From: Branchiostoma floridae
Lineage: Eukaryota > Chordata > Leptocardii > Amphioxiformes > Branchiostomatidae
Direction of reading: 5' to 3'
Length of the DNA: 64,000 nucleotides
Assembly: GCF_000003815.2 (NCBI RefSeq)
Contig: NC_049995.1
Coordinates: 11,982-75,981, forward strand
The notes beneath the pieces are model-generated. The model was not told the origin of the DNA, did not search any database, and saw only the letters and a list, made by a program, of their open reading frames with translations. Made by a program: the position numbers and the translations under genes. Below are positions 45,726 through 56,222 of the stretch, piece by piece (position 1 is the first letter of the stretch; every line of letters begins with the position of its first letter).

Positions 45726-48700
45726 GTAAATGAAACATTTTTCACTCGCCTTCAGAGAAAGCATATTGCCATGAATTCCCTTACAGTGTCTGTTCCATAG
45801 TTCATATCTCTTTCATTTAAACGCTTTGCTACTACGACATTTGTAAATTGATATAATACAATATTCTAATATAGCAATCTGTAGGCAACGCTTGAGTTTA
45901 TTGAAAATGCATTAGCGCCAAATTAAAAAAAAAAGATAATTTTGAAGTTTGCCGTACTACCATTTACAAGTGCCACATGTGTACACATTTGGATCACGAG
46001 CAGTTGACGACATGACCTTGCAAAATATACCGGAAACTATCGCTGCAACAACTAAAATAAAACAATTATTACATTAATACTACCGAACATACTACCAGAT
46101 ATCTATGGCATCTTAGCAACGACCACATCACAAACCACGACAACCGACATGTTGGCAACGACGCCAACTCCAGCAGCTGCAACGACTCGAACACCAACTA
46201 CGGCAGCGCAAGTGATCACGGAAGCTCAAGTGACCACAGCAGCTCAAGTGACCACAGCAGCTCAAGTGACCACAGCAGATCAAGTGACCACAGCAGATCA
46301 AGTGACCACAGCATCTCAAGTGACCACAGTAGCTCAAGTGACCACAGCAGCTCAAGTGAACACAGCAGCTCAAGTGACCACAGCAGATCAAGTGACCACA
46401 GCAGCTCAAGTGACCACAGTAGCTCATGTGACCACAGCAGCTCAAGTGAACACAGCAGCTCAAATGAACACAGCAGCTCAAGAGACAACAGCAGCTCCAA
46501 CGATCACAGCAGCACCGATTACAATAACAGGCTCTTCTGAAGCACCGACCACAATAGGAGGCCCCACTGCAGAACCGATCACAGTAGGGGCCTCCACTGC
46601 AACACCGACCACATTAGAGGGCTCCACTGCAGCACCGACATCGGGAGATGGCTCCACTGCAGCAACTGACACAGTAGGGGGCTCCACTACAACACCGACC
46701 ACAGTAGAGGTTTCCACTACAGCACCGACCACAGTAGGGGGCTCAGCTACAGCACCGACCAAGGTAGAGGGCTCCACTGCACAACCAATAACAGTAGGGG
46801 GCTGCCCTACAGCACTAGCCACAGTAGTGGGCCCCCATACAGCACCGACCACAGTAGGGGCCTCCATTACAGCACCAGCCACAGTAGGGGGTTCCACTAC
46901 AGCACAAGCCACAGTAGTGGGCTCCCATACAGCACCGACCACAGTAGGGGGATCCACTCCAGCACCAGCCACAGTAGGGGGTTCCACTACAGCACTGACT
47001 AGATTAGAGGGCTCCACTACAGCACCGGTCACAGAAAGGGACTCCACTACAGCACCAGCCACAGTGGGGGGCTCCACTACAGCACCGACCACAGTAGCGG
47101 GCTCCACTACAGTACCAGCCACAGTAGGGGGCTCCACTACAGCACCGACCACAGTAGGGGGATCCACTACAGCACTAGCCACAGTAGGGGGCTCCACTAC
47201 AGCACCGACCACAGTATGGGGATGCACTACAGCACCAGCCACAGTAGGCGGCTCCACTACAGCTCCAGCCACAGTAGGGGGTTCCACTACAGCGCCGACT
47301 AGACTAAAGGGATCCACTTCAGCACCAGCCACAGTAGGGGACTCCACTACAGCACCGACCACAGTATCGGGCTCCACTACAGCACCAGCAACAGTAGGGG
47401 GCTCCACTACAGCTCCAGCCACAGTAGCGGGCTCCACTACAGCACCGACCACAATAGGGGGCTCCGCTACAGCACCAGCCACAGTAGGGGGCTCCGCTAC
47501 AGCACCAGCCACAGTAGGGGGCTCCACTACAGTACCGACCACAGTAGGGGGCTCCACTACAGTACCGACCACAGTAGCGGGATCCACTACAGTACCAGCC
47601 ACAGTAGGGGGCTCCTCTACAGCTCCAGCCACAGTAGGGGGTCCCACTACAGCACCGACTAGACTAGAGGGCTCCACTTCAGCACCAGTCACAGTAGGGG
47701 GCTCCACTGCAGCACCGACCACAGTAGCGGGCTCCACTACAGCACCAGCAACAGTATGGGGCTCCATTACAACTCCAGCCACAGTAGGGGGTTCCACTAT
47801 AGCACCGACCACAGTAGCGGGCTCCACTTCAGTAACAGCCAGAGAAGAGGGCTCCACTACAGCACCGACCACAGTAGCAGGCCCCACTACAGCACCAGCA
47901 ACAGTAGGGGGCTCCACTACAGCACCGACCACAGTAGGGGGATCCACTCCAGCACCAGCCACAGTAGGGGGCTCCACTACAGCACCGACCACAGTAGGGG
48001 ACTCCACTACAGCACCGACCACAGTAGGGGACTCCACTATAGCACAAGGCACAGTAGCTGCATCGTCTACAGTAACAGGTAAGTCCTTTGAATTTTTGAT
48101 ATATACAAAACACTTCAACAATTAGATAGCAAAGGAACAATTGTTTCCCCACGAGTCGCTGCCCATCCAGCCTCAGATGTAAATATTTCTACTTCTGTAG
48201 TCGGTTCGCACCCCCGCATAACATATACAAATTTGGCGGCGGAACAATTGCTTGGATATCATGATCACTTGGCACCACACTTGTTGATCAGGCACTTTTC
48301 GCCTTATAACTAGGGACGACTACGTGATGCTGAACAAAGCACTACCTGGCCCTAGACCAGGGCTGTACAAGCTCGATCAGATTTTCTTAAAGGTTAAGAC
48401 CATGTGAATTGTGCATGGTGCGTTTAACTATTCCTACAGAGCTGGCAAACTCTTCGCTTACGGTTGTACAAGCAACATCTATGGAGGGGCTTTAAAATAA
48501 GGCGACGTGAATAATGTGTATGCGTTCATACTACAGATACACGGAGAGAGAGGGGGGAGGGACAACTATCGAAGGAAGTCAGTAGTATTTTCTCTCTCAT
48601 AACAGAACAATTATACATGCACTGAGATAAAGAGATCAAAGAAAGTCAATTTCACATATACACAGAGAGAGCAAGCGAGAGAAAGACAAATTTAATTTTA

Positions 48701-48857
48701 TTTTATGTGTTGAATTTTTCTACCCTGACGTTGGCTATTACGTTTTCATACGTAAAGGCCAACATCAGGGTCGTATCAACTATGGTATGTATTGTTACCT
48801 CCATGAAATGTCATGGAGGTTATATTTTACCCTGCGTTTGTCTGTCTGTCTGCCTGT

Positions 48858-48889
<32 letters not shown>

Positions 48890-51800
48890 AAACAAGATAA
48901 CTCAAGAATGGTTGGGTGGATTGGGTTCATACTTGGTGTGTTGGTAGTGTGTGATGAAAGCTGGAAAGGATTAGATTTTGGGCCCCCTAGCGGCTCCCCT
49001 TGGTACTGCAGTGCAACTTCCGGTTTTGCTTTCTCGGTGTTCTGAACATGCTATGGTCACGATTTTTAAGTGTTAGATAGCTCTTGTGCTCAGGAAGAAA
49101 TGGCATAAGTTTGGGCCCCCTAGCGTCTAGTTTTGGGATAGCAGGGGCATTTTTGTCAAAAACTTCTGAAGAGGATAACTCAAGAAGGGAACAACGAATT
49201 TTCATCATTTTTGGTATGTAGGTACCTTAGACAATGTTGTACAAGATAAAATACTAATTATGCAAAATAGGAGTATAGTTGCATAATTAATGAGAATATT
49301 CTAACATAGCAATTTTTTTATTGCCATGAATAATAAAATACACTTACAAAAAAATGAACAGAAGACAGCCTCCCATAAATTATTTACAGCATAAAGGAAC
49401 CAAATCAAGCGAAATCAAACATTTAAATATCAAAATTAAGCATAACTGCATGTATATCAAGAACAAAAGCGAAATCATAAACACAAAGTTCCCCACTTAC
49501 CTCGATGCTTCTCCAGCTTCCCCCTCCGAAACACAATAAGACATTCTGTCTTTGGAAATACCGATGTAAGTGTTTTAAAGGACTGGAAATTTAGAATTTT
49601 AAAGCGTCGGGAACGGAAGATGAAAATCTTACCCAATAGTATAATTAAGTTTTTTAAAGGGGGTGCACTTAAAGATAGATCTCCAAATATAACAACAAAG
49701 GAATTTAATTCTAAATTCAATCTTATTTCTTGTTTTAGCCAAGTTTGTACATTGTTCCAAAAGGATATCACATAAGGGAATTCCCAGAAGATATGAATGT
49801 ACGATTCTTCATCACTTTGGCAGAAAGAACAGGAACTAGATTCAATTAAATTAAGTTTTTAAAACTTTGTTGCATGGTAAGAATGTATAAAGTAAACGGT
49901 ACTGAAAATACCGAGCATTGGGGTCAATAGTACATTTAGACAAAGCTGTGAATACTTCTCGCCATGGTATGGGTCTATCAAAATAGTAAAACCACGATAA
50001 TCGTACTTTATGGGCAATACTTACTTCATTTGTATGGACAAGAAATAAATTATATAACGACTTATTAATTTTGATATTTCTTAACCACATATGATTATAT
50101 TGACGTGGTAAACATTCAAGCTCTTTCGAATGGTCAGTATTTAATAAGGTTTTCCATGCTTTAGGGATTGCGGAGATAAGCTGTTGATATTGAAACTGCT
50201 CACAACTGTTTGGATACAATAAACAGAATTCAGCGTACGTCATAATATTTCCATCTGTATCTAACAAGTCATTTACAAAAAGTATATTTCTATTAAACAG
50301 AGCAGTTTGAAAAATGGATTTATTATCAACAGTAATGTTGGAGTTATTCCAAAGTATTTATTTGTGACGCACATCAGCTGGCGTCGCGGGTTCAACGTAC
50401 TGAAATTTGTACCATGCATCTAAAACTTCAAAGAAAAAATCCTTATAATTAAGTGTTTGCGCTGAAGATAACTGCATGAAAGGAAATAAACTCAGATTAA
50501 GACGAGGATGAACTTTTATAGCAATAGAAGTAAACCAATCCGCATGAAAAAATAATTTGGGTACCCATGAAGCTTTCATGGTGAGGTTAAAGGCACGTAA
50601 ATTAATTAACTTCAAACTACCATTTTCCACCAAATTGTATAATACTTTTCTAGCTACTTTTTCTGGTCCATCTTCCCAGATAAAGGAGAAGACTTTCCTC
50701 TCATAAAATTTAAAGAACAAATCATTTGGGGGAGGTAAAACCTGAAATAAATTTGTAAACTGGGGAACCACCAGGGAATTAACAACTGCTATTTTTCCAT
50801 AAAGGGATAAAGTTGTGCCTTTCCATGGGCGTAATAACCTGTCCAGTCGTTCCAAACGGGGTTCAAAATTTACATTAACAAGAGTATCCATATTGATGGG
50901 AATATGAATTCCCAATACATCCACACCACCGTCAACCCATTGAAATGGTAGATGGGTGGGTAAACGAAAATTTGTAAACTTTAAACAGCCTAATCGTAAA
51001 ATTTTGCACTTTTCGGCATGTAAATGAAGACCAGAGATACTGGAGAAACGTTCTAAATCAGACAGCAATGCATAAAATGTCATCCGCATATTGAGAAATC
51101 TTAGAACATTTTCCATTTATATTCAAACCACGAATTGAATGATTGGACCTTATCTTAATGGCAAGGACTTCATAGGACATAGCAATTTTTTCAATGTATC
51201 TATTGTTCCAGACATGCTATGGTCTTGACATTTAGGTGTTAGATAGCTTTTAGTACCATTAACAAGTGAGGCAAGTTTAAGCCCCCTAACATTTAATTGT
51301 GGAACTGCAGGGGTGTTTTGTCAAGACACTCCAAAGAGAACAACTGCAGAAAGGAACGACGGATTGCCTGCATTTTAGGCATGCTGGTGGCTTAGGCAAA
51401 GATTTTCATAATTATATAATGTTATGCAAATGAGGACTTAATTTGCATAATTAATGAAGAAATTATATAGTTCCATTATTGTCAATAACTGGACCTCAAT
51501 ACACGTAACACATGTTAGTTATAATAGGTGGAATATAAGCAGATACCAAATATGGTAATGAGGAACTTATTTGCATAATTTATGTAAAAATTGCAAAACC
51601 ACTTTATGCTTAATAATGGGAATTTCATAATTGTGACACGTGTACGTTAGTCAATGATCAACAACACCATGCATAAATTATGTTAATGTGTCAGTCAACT
51701 GCATGACATTTTCGAAAGCTCTAAATTTTCATGGAGGTATGAGGTCGCCGAACTCTAGTTGTATATGTGTATCCCACATATGCCTGTATGTAACTAAGGT

Positions 51801-54800
51801 ATGTATGGAGTCTATGGACTATATAACCCAATATGAAGTGTAGTCTACAGTCACAATGTGGCGTGACTTTTAACGTTTCCCCCCTACCATGTGTATACAT
51901 AGTTACCAGTTTGACTGGATGTGGAGGCTACCTTACAGCTCCCTCTGGAGGTCCTGTGACATCACCGAACTATCCCAGTAACTATGGCGACCATGAGATC
52001 TGCGAGTGGGCGATCACTGTACCAGAAGGAAGTATCATTCGTCTCACGTTCGACAGTTTCAATATTGAGCGGAATTGGGACATTCTTTTTATCTACGATG
52101 GAGTCAGTGATAGCGCGACAGAGTTACAACGGTATTGTGATCTAAACACTTCATACAGACTCTGATAAATAACAGTTGTATAGTCCAACTGGGAATTAGT
52201 TTTTTGCCAAGCAGTGTGGGAAAAACAGTCTAAAAGATTTTTCTCTGTATAAGAGAAAGATAATAGACTGTAAGTCAGAAAAAAATATAATTGTATCCAG
52301 CCTTGATTATTCCTTTCATGCTGTCCAGGTTAACAGGTGACCAGCCAGTCAGCCCTATCACCAGCACAACTAACATGATGTTCCTGAGGTTTACATCTGA
52401 CGGCAGTGTCACGCGTCAGGGGTTCAGCTTCTCCTACATAAGTAAGGTTTTGATTATGTTTTTTTACAGTAAGCATATGGAGTGTAACTCTTTGTTTTGT
52501 TGTAGACTCTAAATCAAGGATTTGTATGCTTTCGAAGGCATGATCATTTAGTATCTGTGAGGAAGGAGGCTGGTGATTTTGCATTGCTTCTTTCAGCCCG
52601 TGCTCCAGGTCATTGCTGGGATCCTGGTGTTCCGGCCAATGGTTACAGGGATAACAACAGTAACTTTACACTAGGACAGACAGTCAGGTACACCTGTATG
52701 GTCGGGTACCAGCTGTATGGGGCTGCCAATATAACCTGCCGGCCAAACGGGACATGGAGTGATGTCACACCATTTTGTAGAGGTGATGTATAGTAGTTTT
52801 AGAACATTAACCCTATTCAGACCGGGGGGGGGGCTATTGAGGCCCGCGCTAACTTCGATGTCCTATAACGCCAGAACGACTAACGCTACAGTTTTCATAA
52901 AATATTCTTGGCAACAATTTTACGAAGTTTGACGAATTTCCCATATTTTCGTGTTGCCATGGCAACCGTTTGTTGACAGGCAGTTTTGCCAAAAATCACT
53001 ATTTTTAGTTCTAACAATGTATTTTTCACATTTATTTGCTATATTACTGCTATATTGTTACATAAATAAAATCTTATATTATTTAGCATATCTTTCATAA
53101 TTAAATATGCATAAATTATGCTAATTTGATGACGTCATCACCCCAAAATCCAAGATGGCGGACCGTATGGCCAGATCAAGAATAACAACCTAATTATCCC
53201 TTAAAATTTGTAAAAAACTGGTATTTTTTCATCAAAAACCATCTAAATGAATGAATTTAATCTATTTTCATTGCCTTTTGTGATTATTTGTTGCCAAAAA
53301 AGTATTTTTAAAAATTCAAGGTGGTGGATATAATATGGCGGAGCCCAACTCGTATCTTAGATGTGCATGACGTCATTTTATGACATCATTTTGACGTCAT
53401 TGACGTTGCTATTGTCAACACAAGTCGTAATAAACATTATTATTCTGTTACTTGCACTTGTTGTTACATTTTTGGAGCATAACCTGAAGTTTTCTGAGAA
53501 TACCCTATTCTCATGGGTCCGGCCAATATAATCAAATTGATGACGTCATAATTACGTCATCTTACGTCATCGTAACGTCAAACGTCAAATACATGTCAGA
53601 TATTATGTCGATATCATGTCCTGAAAATTTGGTGGCCCTATGGCACGTGGTGTTAGAGTTATAGGACTTAGAAGTGGAGGGCCTCAAAAGCCCCCCCCCC
53701 CCCCGGTCCAGGGATGACCAAAAAAGCCCGGTCTGAATAGGGTTAAGTCATTACATGTTCAATTGTATTCCACTCAAACATTGATAAATTTGTAGTTCTT
53801 CTTGATCCTTAACAAGAAGAGTGTAAATCTTGTTGGCTGGAAAATCTTTCTCTTTTATTTTGCTATCACGCTACTTCCTTCCTTCCTTGGGGCCCTTTGT
53901 CCCGGTCGAAGCATAGGGCACCGATGATAGTCCTCCACTGTACACGTCTCTGGGCTTTTCNNNNNNNNNNNNNNNNNNNNNNNNNNNNNNNNNNNNNNNN
54001 NNNNNNNNNNNNNNNNNNNNNNNNNNNNNNNNNNNNNNNNNNNNNNNNNNNNNNNNNNNNGATGACATGGTTGATCCCAAGCAGTACTGATTTGACATTT
54101 GAGTTGAAGATGCGGAGTTTGGTAATGGTTTATCACCCTGGAGACCCAGACATTACGCTACATATGAGTTTTTTTCCGAAGCCAGCTAGTACTGTGCCCA
54201 GTTCAGTAATGTCCATACAAGAAATTGTAGTATGAAAAAAATACTTGTAGCTTAGTAAACACAGAGTATTTTCTTTTGTCATTAAGATATAAATTATATC
54301 ACTATTGTTCTTTGGTATCTCCAGACTTCAACGCCTGCTCGAACTCATCTAACCCTTGCCACGCCCAGGCCACCTGTACAGATAACCCCGCCCCTTTACT
54401 GGATAAAATCTGCGTTTCTATCGGTAGAGATTCCGATTTAAATTTCCTTAGACAAAGACTCGGAAACTCAGATAGCGGCAGAGAATCGGTATCTCTGCAA
54501 GCAGAATCGCCGATTCTACATGGAGAAATCCCGATGATCTGGTCCGCCAAGGTTCGAAAAAGATATAATAATTCTAACTTGGTGTAAAGCACTGGTTACT
54601 GATTAATACAGTCATTAATAAAACAACAAAACCGTCGCCATGGCAATAGTTTTTATTTTCGTTTCCGACAAGGTTAAAGTTCTCTAACTCACGAAGGGCA
54701 CATTCTCCCTCTCTCCACACACTCGCTCATCTCTGTGAGCTAAATTGAGTGAGAGACAAATTGAATGTAGGTCTGGGTAGGAGAGAACATTTATTTTATT

Positions 54801-54986
54801 CTCCCCCACAGTCAGGCCCTCATGCAACGCACCTTTGGACCTGTTCTTTGTTCTCGACGGATCTGGCAGCATATCTGCCACCGACTTCAATAAGATGAAA
54901 CAGTTTGCTGGGAACGTGGTGAGCGCTTTTGTAGTCAACGCTACCGCCGCCAGGGTCGGTGTGGTGCAGTACTCTGGCTCCAGCAC
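45671..54986 (+). CDS. Secreted mucin-like protein: signal peptide, PTS repeat, CUB, Sushi, EGF-like, vWA (3' partial)
   Basis: Seven exons join in phase for about 939 residues. The signal peptide is MTTALGRLQLALLLWAVY; about 654 residues of Thr/Ser/Pro/Ala/Val/Gly repeat follow, then CUB, Sushi (CCP), a short EGF-like piece and the first half of a vWA domain with the DGSGS metal-site motif. CUB, Sushi and vWA are extracellular interaction domains, so a secreted or mucus-layer protein is likely. The rest is lost in the 773-N gap or beyond. It is independent of gene 1 (separate start, same strand). I do not recognise a named orthologue. Confidence 0.8.
46117..48078 (+). CDS. Gene 2 exon 2: giant mucin (PTS) repeat exon
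   Basis: Phase 1-1 exon of 1,962 bp, with acceptor catcttag and donor gtaagt. Block 1 (about 46208-46495) has about 16 units of 18 bp encoding QVTTAA. Block 2 (about 46530-48060) has about 50 units of 30 bp encoding variants of GSTTAPTTVG, with APTTV and APATV often alternating as a 60-bp pair. It is dense in Thr for O-glycosylation and has no cysteine-rich mucin modules, but a few isolated Cys (GCPTA, GCTTA). Confidence 0.9.
46208..48060. repeat. Coding tandem repeats: 18-bp array then 30-bp array
   Basis: 18-bp units (caagtgaccacagcagct) switch to 30-bp units (ggctccactacagcaccgaccacagtaggg). From 46561 to 48060 the 30-bp register holds with no insertion or deletion over 1,500 bp. Confidence 0.95.
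48079..48780. other. Intron 2 of gene 2, first part
   Basis: No exon was recognised. There is a short hairpin at about 48722-48769 (accctgacgttggc ... ggccaacatcagggt). The rest is unremarkable AT-rich sequence with GA-rich runs (48540-48680). Confidence 0.6.
48781..49303. repeat. Dispersed 'gggccccctagcg' repeat, left part
   Basis: Begins near 'acctccatgaaatgtcatggaggttatattttaccctgcg' with (TGTC/TGTG)n, then two 'gggccccctagcg' blocks (about 48980, 49115). It continues after the LINE insertion at 51177-51770 as the same repeat type ('aagccccctaacattta', 'catggaggtatgaggtcgcc'). Confidence 0.7.
49319..51176 (-). mobile_element. 5'-truncated L1/Tx1-like LINE fragment with 15-bp target duplication
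   Basis: Flanked by exact ACATAGCAATTTTTT copies at 49304-49318 and 51177-51191. The minus-strand coding is the C-terminal half of an L1-type RT: FSSISGLHLHAEKCKILRLG, WKGTTLSLYGKIAVVNSLVV, then the FCQSDEES...HIFWEF...FWN end domain. It inserted into the older repeat on either side. Confidence 0.88.
49475..51116 (-). pseudogene. Decayed L1-type reverse transcriptase C-terminus
   Basis: Read on the minus strand from 51116. An in-frame TAA just after DVRHK (about 50355) and a frame change near 49850 break the protein; the three pieces (51116-50358, 50267-49851, 49771-49475) line up as one RT tail. The catalytic RT core is absent because of 5' truncation. Confidence 0.85.
51192..51770. repeat. 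Dispersed repeat, right part
   Basis: Continuation of the repeat split by the LINE: 'ttccagacatgctatggtcttgacatttaggtgttagatag' matches 49038-49080 in the left part (a second internal unit). It ends around 'catggaggtatgagg'. Confidence 0.65.
51903..52131 (+). CDS. Gene 2 exon 3: CUB domain, part 1
   Basis: Phase 1-2 exon encoding ...TGCGGYLTAPSGGPVTSPNY, CEWAITVPEGSIIRLTFDSF and WDILFIYDG, the classic CUB pattern (CGG..., SPNYP.Y, C.W.I, L.F..F, D.l.iydG). The acceptor at 51901-51902 (acatag) is preferred over 51908-51909 because only it matches the phase of the mucin exon. Donor gtattg is weak. Confidence 0.85.
52329..52441 (+). CDS. Gene 2 exon 4: CUB domain, part 2
   Basis: Phase 2-1 exon encoding RLTGDQPVSPITSTTNMMFL and RFTSDGSVTRQGFSFSYI, the C-terminal CUB block (s.f.SDgs....GF...y). 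Only two of the usual four CUB cysteines are evident over both exons. Donor gtaagg. Confidence 0.88.
52597..52782 (+). CDS. Gene 2 exon 5: Sushi/CCP domain
   Basis: Phase 1-1 exon encoding CWDPGVPANGYRDNN..., VRYTCMVGYQLYGAANITC and GTWSDVTPFC. The four cysteines and the W of a complement control protein module are all present. Acceptor gcttctttcag, donor gtgatg. Confidence 0.93.
52807..53746. mobile_element. piggyBac-type (TTAA) MITE, copy 2 (inverted relative to copy 1)
   Basis: TTAA at both ends with CCCTATTCAGACCGGG inverted ends, 940 bp. The inner order is reversed relative to copy 1 ('aaaaaagcccggtctgaatagggttaa' is now at the right). It contains four TGACGTCA sites and 'ccaagatggcgga'. 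It lies in the intron after the Sushi exon. Confidence 0.88.
53961..54060. other. Assembly gap (100 N)
   Basis: A 100-N placeholder in the intron between the Sushi and EGF-like exons; an exon could be hidden here. Confidence 0.99.
54325..54423 (+). CDS. Gene 2 exon 6: truncated EGF-like module (tentative)
   Basis: After acceptor tatctccag it encodes DFNACSNSSNPCHAQATCTD, a clear EGF start with three cysteines, and then one more Cys (ICV). The rest of the module is not seen. Donor ggtagag at 54424 is weak but gives phase 1 and fits the vWA exon. It may instead be a decayed exon. Confidence 0.5.
54812..54986 (+). CDS. Gene 2 exon 7: vWA domain, first half
   Basis: Phase 1-2 exon encoding CNAPLDLFFVLDGSGSISAT, FNKMKQFAGNVVSAF and ARVGVVQYSGSS. 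DGSGS is the DxSxS metal-ion-dependent adhesion motif; the later Thr and Asp of that site would be in the next, missing exon. Acceptor ctcccccacag, donor gtgagt. Confidence 0.92.
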
Positions 54987-55015
54987 GTGAGTTTATCATA
55001 ATCCAGTCATTGTTT

Positions 55016-55390
55016 TCAACCCTATTCAGACGGGGGTGGGGCTTTTGAGGCCGGCGCCAACTTTTATGTAACATATATAACGTCGGAACGGCTTACGCTA
55101 GAGCCAGCAAATTTCCTGAATTTTCTTAAAATTTCGACGTCAATGATGTTGCTATTTGCAACGCAAGTCGTAACAAATATTATTATTCTGTTATCTGCAC
55201 TTGCTGTTACATTTTTTATATATGATTCCAGGAAATAGTCAAATTTATGACGTCAAACTTCTTAGAATCTTTAGAAGTAATGTCTACATTATTCCCTTAA
55301 AATTGGTGGCCATATGATATGTCGTTTAATAGTTACTGGAGTTAGAAGGGGCGGGCCTCAAAAGCCAAATGCCTGGTCAGAATGGGTTAA
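55016..55390. mobile_element. piggyBac-type MITE, copy 3 (internally deleted)
   Basis: Ends 'tcaaccctattcagacggggg' and 'gcctggtcagaatgggttaa' match copies 1 and 2, but it is only about 375 bp, and the left TTAA has become TCAA. It lies in the intron after the vWA exon. Confidence 0.75.
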
Positions 55391-55449
55391 GGTACCAATC
55401 ATGTCTATTCACTAGATACAGAAAGGAGACGTTAAAATGTGTGTACAAT

Positions 55450-56222
55450 NNNNNNNNNNNNNNNNNNNNNNNNNNNNNNNNNNNNNNNNNNNNNNNNNNN
55501 NNNNNNNNNNNNNNNNNNNNNNNNNNNNNNNNNNNNNNNNNNNNNNNNNNNNNNNNNNNNNNNNNNNNNNNNNNNNNNNNNNNNNNNNNNNNNNNNNNNN
55601 NNNNNNNNNNNNNNNNNNNNNNNNNNNNNNNNNNNNNNNNNNNNNNNNNNNNNNNNNNNNNNNNNNNNNNNNNNNNNNNNNNNNNNNNNNNNNNNNNNNN
55701 NNNNNNNNNNNNNNNNNNNNNNNNNNNNNNNNNNNNNNNNNNNNNNNNNNNNNNNNNNNNNNNNNNNNNNNNNNNNNNNNNNNNNNNNNNNNNNNNNNNN
55801 NNNNNNNNNNNNNNNNNNNNNNNNNNNNNNNNNNNNNNNNNNNNNNNNNNNNNNNNNNNNNNNNNNNNNNNNNNNNNNNNNNNNNNNNNNNNNNNNNNNN
55901 NNNNNNNNNNNNNNNNNNNNNNNNNNNNNNNNNNNNNNNNNNNNNNNNNNNNNNNNNNNNNNNNNNNNNNNNNNNNNNNNNNNNNNNNNNNNNNNNNNNN
56001 NNNNNNNNNNNNNNNNNNNNNNNNNNNNNNNNNNNNNNNNNNNNNNNNNNNNNNNNNNNNNNNNNNNNNNNNNNNNNNNNNNNNNNNNNNNNNNNNNNNN
56101 NNNNNNNNNNNNNNNNNNNNNNNNNNNNNNNNNNNNNNNNNNNNNNNNNNNNNNNNNNNNNNNNNNNNNNNNNNNNNNNNNNNNNNNNNNNNNNNNNNNN
56201 NNNNNNNNNNNNNNNNNNNNNN
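55450..56222. other. Assembly gap (773 N)
   Basis: A sized gap that probably hides the next vWA exon(s) of gene 2. The long frames across it are only N. Confidence 0.99.

Noticed and set aside
46478-48121. 547-aa antisense frame over the mucin exon
   Set aside because: The repeat unit has no stops on either strand. The plus frame has matching splice sites, a signal-peptide exon and a Thr/Pro composition typical of mucins.
53840-54240. Frames around the 100-N gap
   Set aside because: They have no domain and depend on the N run; probably a repeat fragment.
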